64,000 nt of DNA from Auraticoccus cholistanensis (GCF_009742705.1 NZ_WPCU01000005.1:279290-343289), one strand, 5' to 3'; counted from the first letter of the stretch, positions 33,583-41,856 are shown. Numbers and translations are program-made. The notes: a model not told the origin generated them from the letters alone.

Positions 33583-33610
33583 GGAACAACCGGCTCCGGT
33601 CGTCCGTTGT
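33583..33610 (+). promoter_or_regulatory. SigR/SigH-type promoter of rbpA
   Basis: GGAAC (33583-33587), an 18-base spacer and GTTGT (33606-33610) match the GGAA(T/C)-N18-GTT consensus of thiol-stress sigma factors (SigR of Streptomyces, SigH of Mycobacterium). The predicted start, about 33616, leaves a short leader to the ATG at 33640. rbpA is a known SigR target in Streptomyces, which supports the call. Confidence 0.65.
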
Positions 33611-33639
33611 ACCCGTGACCGACGTGGAGGGAGGGCACC

Positions 33640-34005
33640 ATGGCTGATCGAGCACTGCGGGGTTCCGGACTGGGGGCCAAGAGCTTCGAGGACGAGGTGG
33701 GCATCGAGTTCGCCGCACGTCAGGACGTCGGCTTCGACTGCGCGAGAGGGCACCACTTCAGCGTGACCTTCGCCGCCGAGGCCGAGCTGCCGACGCTGTG
33801 GGAGTGCCCGCGCTGCGGGTCCGAGGCCAAGCGGTCCGACGGTGTCGTGGCCGAGGTCAAGGAGGCCAAGCCGGCCCGCACCCACTGGGACATGCTGCTG
33901 GAGCGCCGCTCCATCGCCGAGCTGGAGGAGCTGCTGGCCGAGCGCCTGGACCTCCTGCGCGCTGGCGAGCTGGGCCCCGGTACCCCGGACCGCCGCACCG
34001 CCTGA
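33640..34005 (+). CDS. rbpA: RNA polymerase-binding protein RbpA
   Basis: A 121-residue actinobacteria-specific transcription factor that stabilises the sigma factor-polymerase open complex. The N-terminal tail MADRALRGSGLGAKSFEDE, the zinc-ribbon core DCARGHHFSVTFAAEAELP then WECPRCGSEA, the basic linker (KEAKPARTHWDMLLERRS) and the sigma-interaction helix IAELEELLAERLDLLR are all in order and full length. ATG at 33640 with GGAGGGAGGG upstream. A stress-type promoter precedes it and a terminator follows. Confidence 0.97.
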   Translation: MADRALRGSGLGAKSFEDEVGIEFAARQDVGFDCARGHHFSVTFAAEAELPTLWECPRCGSEAKRSDGVVAEVKEAKPARTHWDMLLERRSIAELEELLAERLDLLRAGELGPGTPDRRTA

Positions 34006-34019
34006 TCCGAGCTGCAGCC

Positions 34020-34051
34020 GAGGGCCCCGTCACCACCGTGGCGGGGCCCTC
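34020..34051. terminator. Bidirectional terminator between rbpA and fxsA
   Basis: GAGGGCCCCG and CGGGGCCCTC form a perfect 10-bp stem around a 12-base loop, 14 bases after the rbpA stop and 47 bases from the stop of convergent fxsA; TCGTCG follows. Confidence 0.8.
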
Positions 34052-34098
34052 GTCGCACGTCCGGCCGCCAGCAGCGCCCCCGGCGGGTGGGCCGCGGT

Positions 34099-34650
34099 CT
34101 ACTGCTCGATCTCACCCCGGATGACGGTGGGGTCGTCCCGGTCCGGACGCGGCGGCGGCGCCGCATCGGCCACCTCGCCCTCGACGGTGTTGGCCCGGTC
34201 CATCCGCGCCCGCAGCACGTCCACGTCCACACCCATCCGGCGCACCCGGGCCTGCGCCCACCGGTGCAGCCCGCGGACCGCGAGCCGCCGGGTCGGCGGC
34301 AGCAGCAGCAGCGCCCCCACGACGTCGGTCAGGAGCCCCGGCAGGATCAGCGCCATGCCGCCCAGCAGCACCAGCCCGCCGTGGGCGATCTCGTCCGAGA
34401 CCTGCCCGCCGGTGCGCAGCGCCGTGGTCAGGCTCGCCCAGGCCCGACGTCCCTCGCGGCGGGCCAGCACCACCCCCAGCACGATCCCGAGCAGCACCAC
34501 CAGCAGGGTCCACCCCGCCCCGATCCAGCCCGCCAGCTGCACCAGCAGCCAGATCTCGACCACGGGCAGCGCGGCGGCGGCGACCACCAGCAGGCCGCGC
34601 CGCCACGAGCCTCGACGGCCGGGAGCTGGTCCGGGGGCGACGGCGGTCAT
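34099..34650 (-). CDS. fxsA: FxsA-family membrane protein
   Basis: A 183-residue cytoplasmic-membrane protein. PVVEIWLLVQLAGWIGAGWTLL, a GIVLGVVLARREGRRAW loop, and GGLVLLGGMALILPGLLTDVVGALLLLPPTRRL match the FxsA/UPF0716 pattern; the C-terminal part is charged and cytoplasmic. In E. coli FxsA relieves F-exclusion of phage T7; its normal role is unclear. Its ATG overlaps the ppm1 stop by four bases (ATGA), so it is translated with ppm1. Confidence 0.9.
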   Translation of the reverse strand: MTAVAPGPAPGRRGSWRRGLLVVAAAALPVVEIWLLVQLAGWIGAGWTLLVVLLGIVLGVVLARREGRRAWASLTTALRTGGQVSDEIAHGGLVLLGGMALILPGLLTDVVGALLLLPPTRRLAVRGLHRWAQARVRRMGVDVDVLRARMDRANTVEGEVADAAPPPRPDRDDPTVIRGEIEQ

Positions 34651-35495
34651 CGGCGGGCGCCCACCTCGGCGGTGGCGCGACGGCGCTGGGACAGCTCGCG
34701 GAGCTGGGCGGCGCGGTGGCCCACCCCCCACAGCGTCGTCCGGAGCAGGGCCTCGACGACGATCGCCCGGCTCATCTTGGAGTCGCCGCGCTCGCGCTCG
34801 ACGAAGGTGATCGGGACCTCCCGGACGTCGAACCCGGACTTGAGCGCCCGCCAGGCCAGGTCGACCTGGAAGCAGTAGCCGGCCGAGGCGACGTCCTCGA
34901 GCCCGATGCCGCGCAGCGTCCGGGCGTGGAAGGCGTTGTAGCCGCCGGTGGCGTCCTTGAGCGGCACCCCCAGGCACAGCTGGGTCCACAGGTTGCCGCC
35001 GCGGGAGAGGATCTTGCGCGACAGCGGCCAGTTGACCACCGTGCCGCCGCGGATCCACCGCGAGCCCTTCACCATGTCGGCCCCGTCGGCCAGGGCGGCC
35101 AGCAGCCGCGGCAGCTGCTCGGGCTGGTGGGAGCCGTCGGCGTCCATCTCGACCAGCACGTCGTAGCCGCGGTCGAGGCCCCAGCCGAAGCCGGCCAGGT
35201 AGGCCGCGCCGAGGCCCTCCTTGCCGCGCCGGTGCAGCACGTGGACGTGGTCGTCGGAGGCGGCCAGCGCGTCGGCGACCCGCCCCGTCCCGTCGGGCGA
35301 GTTGTCGTCGGCGACCAGCACGTGGGCGTCCGGCACGGCCGCCCGCAGCCGGGTCACGATGATCTCGATGTTGTCGGCCTCGTTGTAGGTGGGGATCACC
35401 ACCAGCACCCGGGGACCGCTCCCGCCGGGCTCGACCGGCGCGGCGGTCGACGGCTCCTCGGTGTGGTCGGTCACGGGGGTCACGGGCTCGGACAA
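34647..35495 (-). CDS. ppm1: Polyprenol monophosphomannose synthase
   Basis: A 282-residue GT2 enzyme that transfers mannose from GDP-mannose to polyprenol phosphate for lipoglycan and protein O-mannosylation. Seen are LVVIPTYNEADNIEIIV, VADDNSPDGTGRVAD, VEMDADGSHQPEQLP (the DxD-type metal site), VKGSRWIRGG, and the QVDLAWRALK acceptor region. The start is TTG at 35493-35495, with a perfect AGGAGG at 35504-35509 eight bases upstream; ATG codons further out have no such site. Mycobacterial Ppm1 is fused to Lnt; here lnt is separate, 2.2 kb away. Confidence 0.9.
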   Translation of the reverse strand: MSEPVTPVTDHTEEPSTAAPVEPGGSGPRVLVVIPTYNEADNIEIIVTRLRAAVPDAHVLVADDNSPDGTGRVADALAASDDHVHVLHRRGKEGLGAAYLAGFGWGLDRGYDVLVEMDADGSHQPEQLPRLLAALADGADMVKGSRWIRGGTVVNWPLSRKILSRGGNLWTQLCLGVPLKDATGGYNAFHARTLRGIGLEDVASAGYCFQVDLAWRALKSGFDVREVPITFVERERGDSKMSRAIVVEALLRTTLWGVGHRAAQLRELSQRRRATAEVGARR

Positions 35496-35610
35496 CGGAT
35501 GATCCTCCTGGAGGTGGCGCTGGGACACCCCCATTCTTCCGTACCGCACCAGCGGAGCCCGGTACCGCACGCTGGAGCGGCTCACCGCCACGCTCGGTAG
35601 CATGCCGACC

Positions 35611-36165
35611 ATGTCGACTCCCCCGCTGCCGCCACCCGGCCAGGACGTGCTCGCCGTCACCGTGATCGGAGCCGACCGGCCCGGGATCGTGGCCGAGGTG
35701 ACGGGGGCGCTGGCGGCGGTGGAGGGCAACCTCGAGGACTCCACCATGACCCTGCTGCGGGGGCAGTTCGCGATGGTCGTGCTGGTCCGCACCGGCTCGC
35801 CGGTGGCCGAGGTCGAGCAGGCGCTGGCCCGGGTGTCGAGCCAGGGCGGTCTGGCCGTGGACGTGCGCCCGGTCAGCGCGGCCTCGCCGGCGGCCGGTGC
35901 GGTGCAGGGCAGCTCCTACGTGGTGCACGTCAACGGGGCCGACCGCCCCGGCATCGTCGCCACCATCACCGGCGTGCTGGCCCGCCGCGGCGTGAACGTG
36001 GTCGACCTGGGCACCCGGCTGGCCGGGGAGCTCTACGTGCTGACCGCCGAGGTGGTGGTGCCGCTCGACGTGGACGTGGACGAGCTGCGGGCCGAGCTCG
36101 ACGAGGCGGCCGGCGTCGTCGGGGTGCACGTGCGTCTGGTGGCCGTCGAGACGGACGAGATGTGA
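35611..36165 (+). CDS. Double ACT-domain protein (GcvR-like)
   Basis: A 184-residue protein of two ACT domains: AVTVIGADRPGIVAEVTGALAAVEGNLEDSTMTLLRGQFAMVV and VVHVNGADRPGIVATITGVLARRGVNVVDLGTRL, each with the DRPGIV turn that binds small ligands, usually amino acids. E. coli GcvR has the same build, but there is no gcv gene here. ATG at 35611 is preferred since a TAGCAT -10 box (35598-35603) would start transcription there; ATG at 35602 is the alternative. The stop overlaps the deformylase GTG. Confidence 0.8.
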   Translation: MSTPPLPPPGQDVLAVTVIGADRPGIVAEVTGALAAVEGNLEDSTMTLLRGQFAMVVLVRTGSPVAEVEQALARVSSQGGLAVDVRPVSAASPAAGAVQGSSYVVHVNGADRPGIVATITGVLARRGVNVVDLGTRLAGELYVLTAEVVVPLDVDVDELRAELDEAAGVVGVHVRLVAVETDEM

Positions 36166-36698
36166 GCGGCTGGACGATGCCGGAGCTGCCCCCGGGCAGC
36201 GTCCGCACGGTCGTCCGCGCGCCGGCGACGGTGCTGGCCACCGCCGGCCGCGACGTCGACCCCACCGACCCCGACGTGGTGGCGCTGGCCGCCGACCTGC
36301 TGGCCACCCAGGAGGTCTCCCCCGGCTGCGTCGGCCTGGCTGCCCAGCAGGTCGGCGAGGCGCTGCGGGTGTTCTCCGTGGACGTCTCGGGCCACCCGAA
36401 GACCCGCAGCTGCCACGGCCGCTTCGTGCTCTGCAACGCCGAGGTGGTCAGCGCCAGCCGCAAGGGCAGGGGACGCGAGGGCTGCATGTCGGTGCCGGAC
36501 TTCACCGGCGACGTCCAGCGCGCCCGCCGGCTGGTGGTCCGTGGCCAGCTGCCGGTGACCGGGGAGCAGGTCGAGCTCGAGACCGACGGCTTCGAGGCCG
36601 TCTGCCTGCAGCACGAGATCGACCACACCAACGGTCTGCTGTTCCTGGACCGGGTGTCGGACGCGCACGCCATCCACCCCCGCCAGACCTACCTCTGA
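36162..36698 (+). CDS. def: Peptide deformylase
   Basis: A 178-residue metalloenzyme that removes the N-formyl group from new proteins. Motif 1 reads C-V-G-L-A-A-Q-Q (residues 56-63; the usual first Gly is Cys), motif 2 is E-G-C-M-S (106-110) and motif 3 is H-E-I-D-H (151-155); Cys108 and the two His bind the metal. The departure in motif 1 and the QQ suggest a secondary deformylase type. GTG at 36162 overlaps the ACT-gene stop (GTGA), implying coupling. Confidence 0.9.
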   Translation: MSGWTMPELPPGSVRTVVRAPATVLATAGRDVDPTDPDVVALAADLLATQEVSPGCVGLAAQQVGEALRVFSVDVSGHPKTRSCHGRFVLCNAEVVSASRKGRGREGCMSVPDFTGDVQRARRLVVRGQLPVTGEQVELETDGFEAVCLQHEIDHTNGLLFLDRVSDAHAIHPRQTYL

Positions 36699-36714
36699 CG
36701 GCCCGCCGCCGCCC

Positions 36715-37662
36715 TCACCAGGCGCTGGCCAGCAGCCTGGCGAACAGCTCGTCGGCGCTGTCGGGCCCGCCGTACCCGCGCCGGACGAACCACGACGCCA
36801 CGTTGCGGCAGTCCCGGTGCAGCAGGTCCATGCCCTGCGGGTTGGCCACCAGGTCGACCAGCTGGGGCACGTCGATGACCACCAGCCGCTCCCCCGCCAG
36901 CAGCAGGTTGTACGGCGACAGGTCGCCGTGGACCAGGCCGGCGCGGGTCATCGCCGTCATGGCCTGCTCCAGCTGCTCCCACAGCTCGGCCAGCAGGTCG
37001 GCCGCCGGGCGGGTGGCCGCCAGCCGCGGGGCGACCTCGCCGTCGTGGGCGACGAGCTCCATCAGGATCTCGGTGCCGTCGATCTGCACCGGGTAGGGCA
37101 CCGGCACACCCAGCTGCCAGAGCCGCACCAGCGCGGCCCACTCGGCGGCCGCCCACTGCACGGCCGAGACCTCGCGGCCGTAGGCGGTCGCCTTGGCGGT
37201 GGCGCGGGCGTCGCGGGAGTTCCGGGTGCGACGGCCCTCGGTGTAGGTGGCGTTGCGGTGGAAGAGCCGCTTGTCGGCGGGGCGGTAGCGCTTGCCGATC
37301 ATCAGCGTGCTGCGGCCGGGGTCGCCGGGGACGGCGCGTTCGAGCAGGAAGCAGTCGGCTTCCTTGCCGCTCTTGACCTCGCCGAGCTCGGTGTCGATGG
37401 CGGCGTCGGCCGTCACGACCCAGGCGGGACGGGGTTCGGGACCGCGGCAACCGGCCTGGACGCTGCTCCAGGTCGACCAGCGCTGGTCGGGGCCGGGTTC
37501 GGTGGTGGGGGTGAAGGTCAGGTCGTCGAAGGACCAGTCGGGCTGTGGCAAGAAGGGGCTCCAGGGCGTCGAGGAGGAGTACGCAGGTCGAACTCGTTCG
37601 AGATCGTCATGGCGACCTCCTCCCTGGGACGCCCGGCCGGCTGCCGGGACTGGTGGCGTCAT
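36715..37662 (-). CDS. RIO1-like serine protein kinase
   Basis: An atypical kinase of the RIO family, about 278-315 residues depending on start. TELGEVKSGKEADCFLLERA is the ATP loop, LMIGKRYR has the ATP-binding Lys, GLVHGDLSPYNLLL the catalytic Asp-Asn, and VVIDVPQLVD the metal-binding Asp. The bacterial role is poorly known. The start is unclear: ATG at 37662 is in frame but lacks a good ribosome site; TTG at 37551 has TGGAG upstream; and an out-of-frame ATG at 37610 has the best site in the region (GGGAGGAGG) and opens MTISNEFDLR, which hints at a frameshift. Confidence 0.8.
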   Translation of the reverse strand: MTPPVPAAGRASQGGGRHDDLERVRPAYSSSTPWSPFLPQPDWSFDDLTFTPTTEPGPDQRWSTWSSVQAGCRGPEPRPAWVVTADAAIDTELGEVKSGKEADCFLLERAVPGDPGRSTLMIGKRYRPADKRLFHRNATYTEGRRTRNSRDARATAKATAYGREVSAVQWAAAEWAALVRLWQLGVPVPYPVQIDGTEILMELVAHDGEVAPRLAATRPAADLLAELWEQLEQAMTAMTRAGLVHGDLSPYNLLLAGERLVVIDVPQLVDLVANPQGMDLLHRDCRNVASWFVRRGYGGPDSADELFARLLASAW

Positions 37663-37694
37663 CCTCGGCGTGCCGCCGTGGGCGCCGCAACCGG

Positions 37695-39338
37695 TTATCC
37701 GCCCGCCGCGGTCTCCCCCGCCGAGGACCCGGTGCCGCGCCGGCGGCGGAGCACCGCGACGGCCAGCGCTGCTGCGGCGACCAGGGCGGCCACCGCGCTC
37801 AGCGAGCTGCCGAGCCGCACCGCCGGGGTGATCGCGCTGCGCAGCGGCATCACCGTGCTGTGCGAGTCGGCGGTGAACTCCGCGGTCTGCCAGCGCACCG
37901 TCCCGTCGGCGGCGATGAACCCCGACGCGCTGCTGGTGGTGGCGACGGCGATCTCGCGGCGGGTCTCCATGGCCCGCACCCGGGTCATGGCGAACTGCTG
38001 CGGCACCTCGACCGTGCCGCCGTAGGTCGCCTGGTTGCTCTGCACCACGAACAGCTGGGTGCCGCCGGCGATGGTCTGGGCCACCGTGGCGTCGTAGGCG
38101 ACCTCGAAGCAGATGATGTTGCCGACCGCGACCCGGCGGCCGTCGCCGAGGGGGACGTCCAGCACGCCGTCGCCGGTGCCGGGGACGGACTGGGCGCCGA
38201 CGAGCTCCAGCATCGGCACCACCGGCAGCAGCAGCGACCGCAGCGGGATGTACTCCCCGAAGGGCACGAGGTTGCGTTTCTCCATCTGGTCCACCACGCC
38301 CTGGACGGGGTGCCACCACAGCGCGGCGGTCTGCCGCTCCTCCGGCCCGGGGCCCTCCAGCACCGCGCCCACCATGATCGGCACGTCGGCGATCTCCGCC
38401 GACAGCTGCACGGTGCGCTGGGTGCGGGCGTCCGCCCGGGGGTCGATGTCGGTGGAGTTCTCCGGCCAGAGCACGAAGTCCGGCACCGGCACCTGGCCGG
38501 TGCGGGCCTTGGCCATCAAGGTGATGGTCTCGCTGAGGTGGTTGTTGGTGACGGTGCGCGCCCGGCCGAGGGCGTTGACCCCCACGCCGTCGACGTTGCC
38601 CTGCACCAGGCCGACGGTGACCTCACCGGTCGCCGGGTCGGCCGGCTGCCAGCTCCGCAGCAGCTGGGCGGCGGTGCCGGTGCCCAGCAGCGCGGCCAGC
38701 ACCAGCGCGACCGGGGCGAGTGCGACCGGGCGCCGGCGGTGGTGGGCGGTGCTCCGCGCGCGCAGCAGGCTGCGCACCCGTGGGGCCAGCCAGGCCAGCG
38801 CCTGACCGGCCAGGGCGGTGAGCAGGCTGACCCCGGCGACACCCAGCAGCGGGTAGGCCCCGGCCAGCGGGGCGTCGACCATCACGTAGCCCAGCCGGCT
38901 CCAGCCGAAGCCGTCGAAGGGCACCGAGGAGTAGGCCCACTCCACCGCCACCCAGGACGCCGCCGCCCACACCGGCCAGCCGGGCAGCCGCACCACGCGA
39001 CGCAGCACCACGGCGAGCACCCCGAAGAACAGGCTCTCGAAGGCGATCAGCGCGAAGGCCACCGGAACGGCGATCACGTGGACCCAGCCGATCGTGGGCC
39101 CCAGCAGCGCGAGCCCGAACAGGTAGCCCAGGCCGAAGGTACGCCGGCTGCCGGTCACCACGAGCGTGAGCAGGGCGACACCGAGCACGGTGAGCGGCCA
39201 CCAGCCCAGCGGCTCGAACCCGGCGGCCACCAGCAGGCCGGCGACGACCGTGCCGGGGACGCGCCACCCCAGCCGCTCCCGGGGTGCCGGGTCGGGGCCG
39301 GGGGTGGCCGGACGGGCGTCCGGGAGGGTCTGGGTCAC
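37695..39338 (-). CDS. lnt: Apolipoprotein N-acyltransferase
   Basis: A 547-residue enzyme that adds the third acyl chain to lipoproteins. About seven membrane helices in the N-terminal third precede a nitrilase domain with the catalytic Glu-Lys-Cys: FVLWPENSTD, QMEKRNLVPFGEY and NIICFEVAYD. A C-terminal helix (LSAVAALVAAAALAVAVL) returns to the membrane. GTG at 39336-39338 overlaps the upstream kal stop as GTGA, which sets the start. The lipoprotein at 23590-24624 would be a substrate. Confidence 0.93.
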   Translation of the reverse strand: MTQTLPDARPATPGPDPAPRERLGWRVPGTVVAGLLVAAGFEPLGWWPLTVLGVALLTLVVTGSRRTFGLGYLFGLALLGPTIGWVHVIAVPVAFALIAFESLFFGVLAVVLRRVVRLPGWPVWAAASWVAVEWAYSSVPFDGFGWSRLGYVMVDAPLAGAYPLLGVAGVSLLTALAGQALAWLAPRVRSLLRARSTAHHRRRPVALAPVALVLAALLGTGTAAQLLRSWQPADPATGEVTVGLVQGNVDGVGVNALGRARTVTNNHLSETITLMAKARTGQVPVPDFVLWPENSTDIDPRADARTQRTVQLSAEIADVPIMVGAVLEGPGPEERQTAALWWHPVQGVVDQMEKRNLVPFGEYIPLRSLLLPVVPMLELVGAQSVPGTGDGVLDVPLGDGRRVAVGNIICFEVAYDATVAQTIAGGTQLFVVQSNQATYGGTVEVPQQFAMTRVRAMETRREIAVATTSSASGFIAADGTVRWQTAEFTADSHSTVMPLRSAITPAVRLGSSLSAVAALVAAAALAVAVLRRRRGTGSSAGETAAGG

Positions 39339-39754
39339 TCCACCACCACGGTGCCGGTGCCGCGCACCACGACCAGCGGCTCGTCGAGGACGTGGGCGGT
39401 GCTGTCGGCCACCGGGCGCCGGCTCTCGATGTGCTCGGCGGAGCGGCAGACCACGCGGGCCTCGAAGGCGAGCTGGCGGCTGGTGTTGCCCACCCGCACC
39501 AGGGTGGCCTCGGCCTCGATCACGTCGCCGGTGTGCACCGGCTCGAGGAAGTCCACCTCGGTGAAGCCGACGAACTGGCCCTCGTCGTCGTCGGTGCGGA
39601 TGCACATCTCGGTGGCCGCGTCGCTGAACAGCCCGAGCACGTAGGCGCCGTCGACCAGCTTGCCGGAGTAGTGGGCGGCGTTGCGGGGGACGTAGCGACG
39701 GTGCACCACCGTCATCCCCAGCCGGTGATCGCCCTGCTGCTCGACCTCACCCAC
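39335..39754 (-). CDS. kal: 3-Aminobutyryl-CoA ammonia-lyase-like hotdog protein
   Basis: A 139-residue hotdog-fold protein. AAHYSGKLVDGAYVLGLFSDAATEMCIRTDDDEGQFVGF and VDFLEPVHTGDVIEAEATLVRVGNTSRQLAFEARVV closely follow the Kal signature; the enzyme removes ammonia from L-3-aminobutyryl-CoA in lysine fermentation. A plain thioesterase is the alternative, but divergent kamA next door supports Kal. GTG at 39752-39754 has AGGAGG four bases upstream. Its stop overlaps the lnt start, so lnt rides on this transcript at least in part. Confidence 0.8.
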   Translation of the reverse strand: MGEVEQQGDHRLGMTVVHRRYVPRNAAHYSGKLVDGAYVLGLFSDAATEMCIRTDDDEGQFVGFTEVDFLEPVHTGDVIEAEATLVRVGNTSRQLAFEARVVCRSAEHIESRRPVADSTAHVLDEPLVVVRGTGTVVVE

Positions 39755-39882
39755 GGTTCCTCCTGATCGCTGCGCGCCGTCGCCCGACGTCGTCGCCCGA
39801 GACTACCCGGGCGGCCCGCCGGGGAGCAGCACGCGGACCCGCGACCACGTCCGGCTCTCCGACGACGACACCGCCAGACTTC

Positions 39883-39917
39883 TTGCCGCACGAGGGTACG
39901 ACCGCAATACTTGCGGT
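39883..39917 (+). promoter_or_regulatory. kamA promoter with palindromic operator
   Basis: TTGCCG (39883-39888), a 17-base spacer and AATACT (39906-39911) fit a promoter for kamA. ACCGCAATACTTGCGGT (39901-39917), a perfect palindrome with 7-bp arms and a TAC centre, covers the -10. It lies in the 211-bp gap between divergent kal and kamA and is a likely site for the Lrp-type regulator encoded after kamA. Confidence 0.55.
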
Positions 39918-39965
39918 ACACAGCCCGTCCGGACGTGAATCGTCGGGCCGAAGCAGGAGGACGCG

Positions 39966-41402
39966 ATGACGACCACCCCGACCGGTCAGCCCTACGCCTA
40001 CGTCCGGCGCGAGCTGGTGGAGCCGGAGTGGCGGCGCCTGCCCGGCTGGCGCGACGTCACCGTCGAGCAGTGGCGCGACGTGCAGTGGCAGCGGGCGAAC
40101 TGCGTCAAGACCGTCGCCCAGCTGCAGCGCGTGATGGGCGACCTGCTGTCGGAGTCGTTCTACGCCGACCTGCTCCGCGACCAGCAGGAACGGGCCACCA
40201 TGTCGATGCTGCTGCCCCCGCAGATGCTCAGCACGATGGTCCCCGACCGGGTGCCGGACACCGACTCCTTCCTGGCCGACCCCGTCCGGCGCTACATGCT
40301 GCCCGTGTTCAGCGACCGCCGCACCGATTGGCCCTCCCACCCGCGGGCGAGCCGGGACTCCCTGCACGAGCAGGACATGTGGGCCACCGAGGGGCTGACC
40401 CACCGCTACCCCACCAAGGTCCTCGCCGAGATCCTGCCCACCTGTCCCCAGTACTGCGGGCACTGCACCCGGATGGACCTCGTCGGCAACTCCACCGAGC
40501 AGGTCACCAAGCTCAAGTTCGCCACCCGGCCCGGCCAGCGGCTGGACGACATGCTCGACTACCTGCGCCGCACCCCGCAGGTGCGCGACGTGGTGGTCTC
40601 CGGCGGCGACGTGGCCAACATGCCGTGGCCGCGGCTGGAGGCCTTCCTGATGTCGTTGCTCGAGATCGAGAACATCCGCGACATCCGCCTCGCCACCAAG
40701 GCGCTGATGGGGATGCCGCAGCACTGGCTGGGTGCCGACCTGCTCGCCGGGCTGGCCCGGGTCTGCCGGGTGGCCCGCTCCCGCGGCGTCATGGTGGCGG
40801 TGCACACCCACGTCAACGCCGCCCAGTCGGTGACCCCGCTGGTCGCCGAGGCGGCCGGGGCGGTGCTCGACGCCGGCGTCCGCGACGTCCGCAACCAGGG
40901 CGTCCTGATGGCCGGGGTGAACGACTCCCCCGCCCAGCTGCTCGACCTCTGCTTCGCCCTGCTCGACGGCGCGGCGGTGACGCCCTACTACTTCTACCTC
41001 TGCGACATGATCCCCTTCGCCGAGCACTGGCGGGTGCCGGTGGGCCGGGCGCAGGAGCTGCAGCACGCCATCCTCGGCTACCTGCCCGGGTTCGCCACGC
41101 CGCGGATCGTCTGCGACGTCCCCTTCGTCGGCAAGCGCTGGGTGCACCAGCTGGCCGAGTACGACACCGAGCGCGGCATCAGCCTGTGGCGCAAGAACTA
41201 CCGGACCGGCATCGAGACCGACGACCCGGACGCCCTGGACCGCAGCCACGCCTACTACGACCCCATCCACACCCTGCCGGAGTCCGGCCGGCGCTGGTGG
41301 GCCGAGAACGCCCGGCTCGACTGGCACGCCGAGCACACCGCCGCGGCCGACTCCCGCCGGCTGGCCCTGGCCCAGGTCCAGGTCCCGTCCGTGACCTCCT
41401 GA
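39966..41402 (+). CDS. kamA: Lysine 2,3-aminomutase-family radical SAM enzyme
   Basis: A 478-residue PLP- and SAM-dependent enzyme expected to convert L-lysine to beta-lysine. The radical SAM cluster is C160-P-Q-Y-C164-G-H-C167 (CX3CX2C), VVVSGGDVANMPWPRLE resembles the GGD SAM-binding region, and K390 in CDVPFVGKRWVHQ is the probable PLP lysine, in a context different from the PGGGGK of clostridial KamA. The sequence VTPYYFYLCDM is also conserved. ATG at 39966 has AGGAGG upstream. With kal and lrp it forms a module. Confidence 0.88.
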   Translation: MTTTPTGQPYAYVRRELVEPEWRRLPGWRDVTVEQWRDVQWQRANCVKTVAQLQRVMGDLLSESFYADLLRDQQERATMSMLLPPQMLSTMVPDRVPDTDSFLADPVRRYMLPVFSDRRTDWPSHPRASRDSLHEQDMWATEGLTHRYPTKVLAEILPTCPQYCGHCTRMDLVGNSTEQVTKLKFATRPGQRLDDMLDYLRRTPQVRDVVVSGGDVANMPWPRLEAFLMSLLEIENIRDIRLATKALMGMPQHWLGADLLAGLARVCRVARSRGVMVAVHTHVNAAQSVTPLVAEAAGAVLDAGVRDVRNQGVLMAGVNDSPAQLLDLCFALLDGAAVTPYYFYLCDMIPFAEHWRVPVGRAQELQHAILGYLPGFATPRIVCDVPFVGKRWVHQLAEYDTERGISLWRKNYRTGIETDDPDALDRSHAYYDPIHTLPESGRRWWAENARLDWHAEHTAAADSRRLALAQVQVPSVTS

Positions 41403-41415
41403 GCGCCGCCGGTGC

Positions 41416-41856
41416 TCAGCCCCGGTAGGGGCGCTCCTCGTAGGGGATGGACAGCACCAGCGTGGTGTGGGTGGTGACGTTGCCGGTGGTGCGCAGCCGC
41501 AGCAGCAGGTGCTCCAGCTCCAGCGGCGTGCCCACCTGGACCTTGAGCAGGTAGTTGGCGTCACCGGCGATCGAGTAGCAGGAGACGACCTCCTCGATGG
41601 GCGCCAGCCGGTCGGGGATGTCGTCGGGCTGGCTCGGGTCCAGCGGGGTCACCTCCACGAAGGCCGTCAGCGCGCGGCCCAGCGCGTGCGGGTCGATGCG
41701 GGCGGTGTAGCCGGTGATCACCCCGCGCTGCTCGAGCCGGCGGACCCGCTGCTGCGCCGCCGAGGTGGAGAGCCCGGTCGCCTTGCCGATGTCGGTGTAG
41801 GACATCCGCCCGTCCGCGGCGAGGAGGGCCAGGATCTGCTGGTCGGTCTTCTCCAT
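41416..41856 (-). CDS. Lrp/AsnC-family transcriptional regulator
   Basis: A 146-residue feast/famine regulator. The HTH is DQQILALLAADGRMSYTDIGKATGLSTSAAQQRVRRLEQRGVI, followed by a RAM/ACT-like effector domain (GRALTAFVEVTPL, CYSIAGDANYLLKVQV). It is convergent with kamA, 13 bases apart. Lysine or beta-lysine is a plausible effector and the kamA-kal palindrome a plausible site; both are inference from position. Confidence 0.92.
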   Translation of the reverse strand: MEKTDQQILALLAADGRMSYTDIGKATGLSTSAAQQRVRRLEQRGVITGYTARIDPHALGRALTAFVEVTPLDPSQPDDIPDRLAPIEEVVSCYSIAGDANYLLKVQVGTPLELEHLLLRLRTTGNVTTHTTLVLSIPYEERPYRG

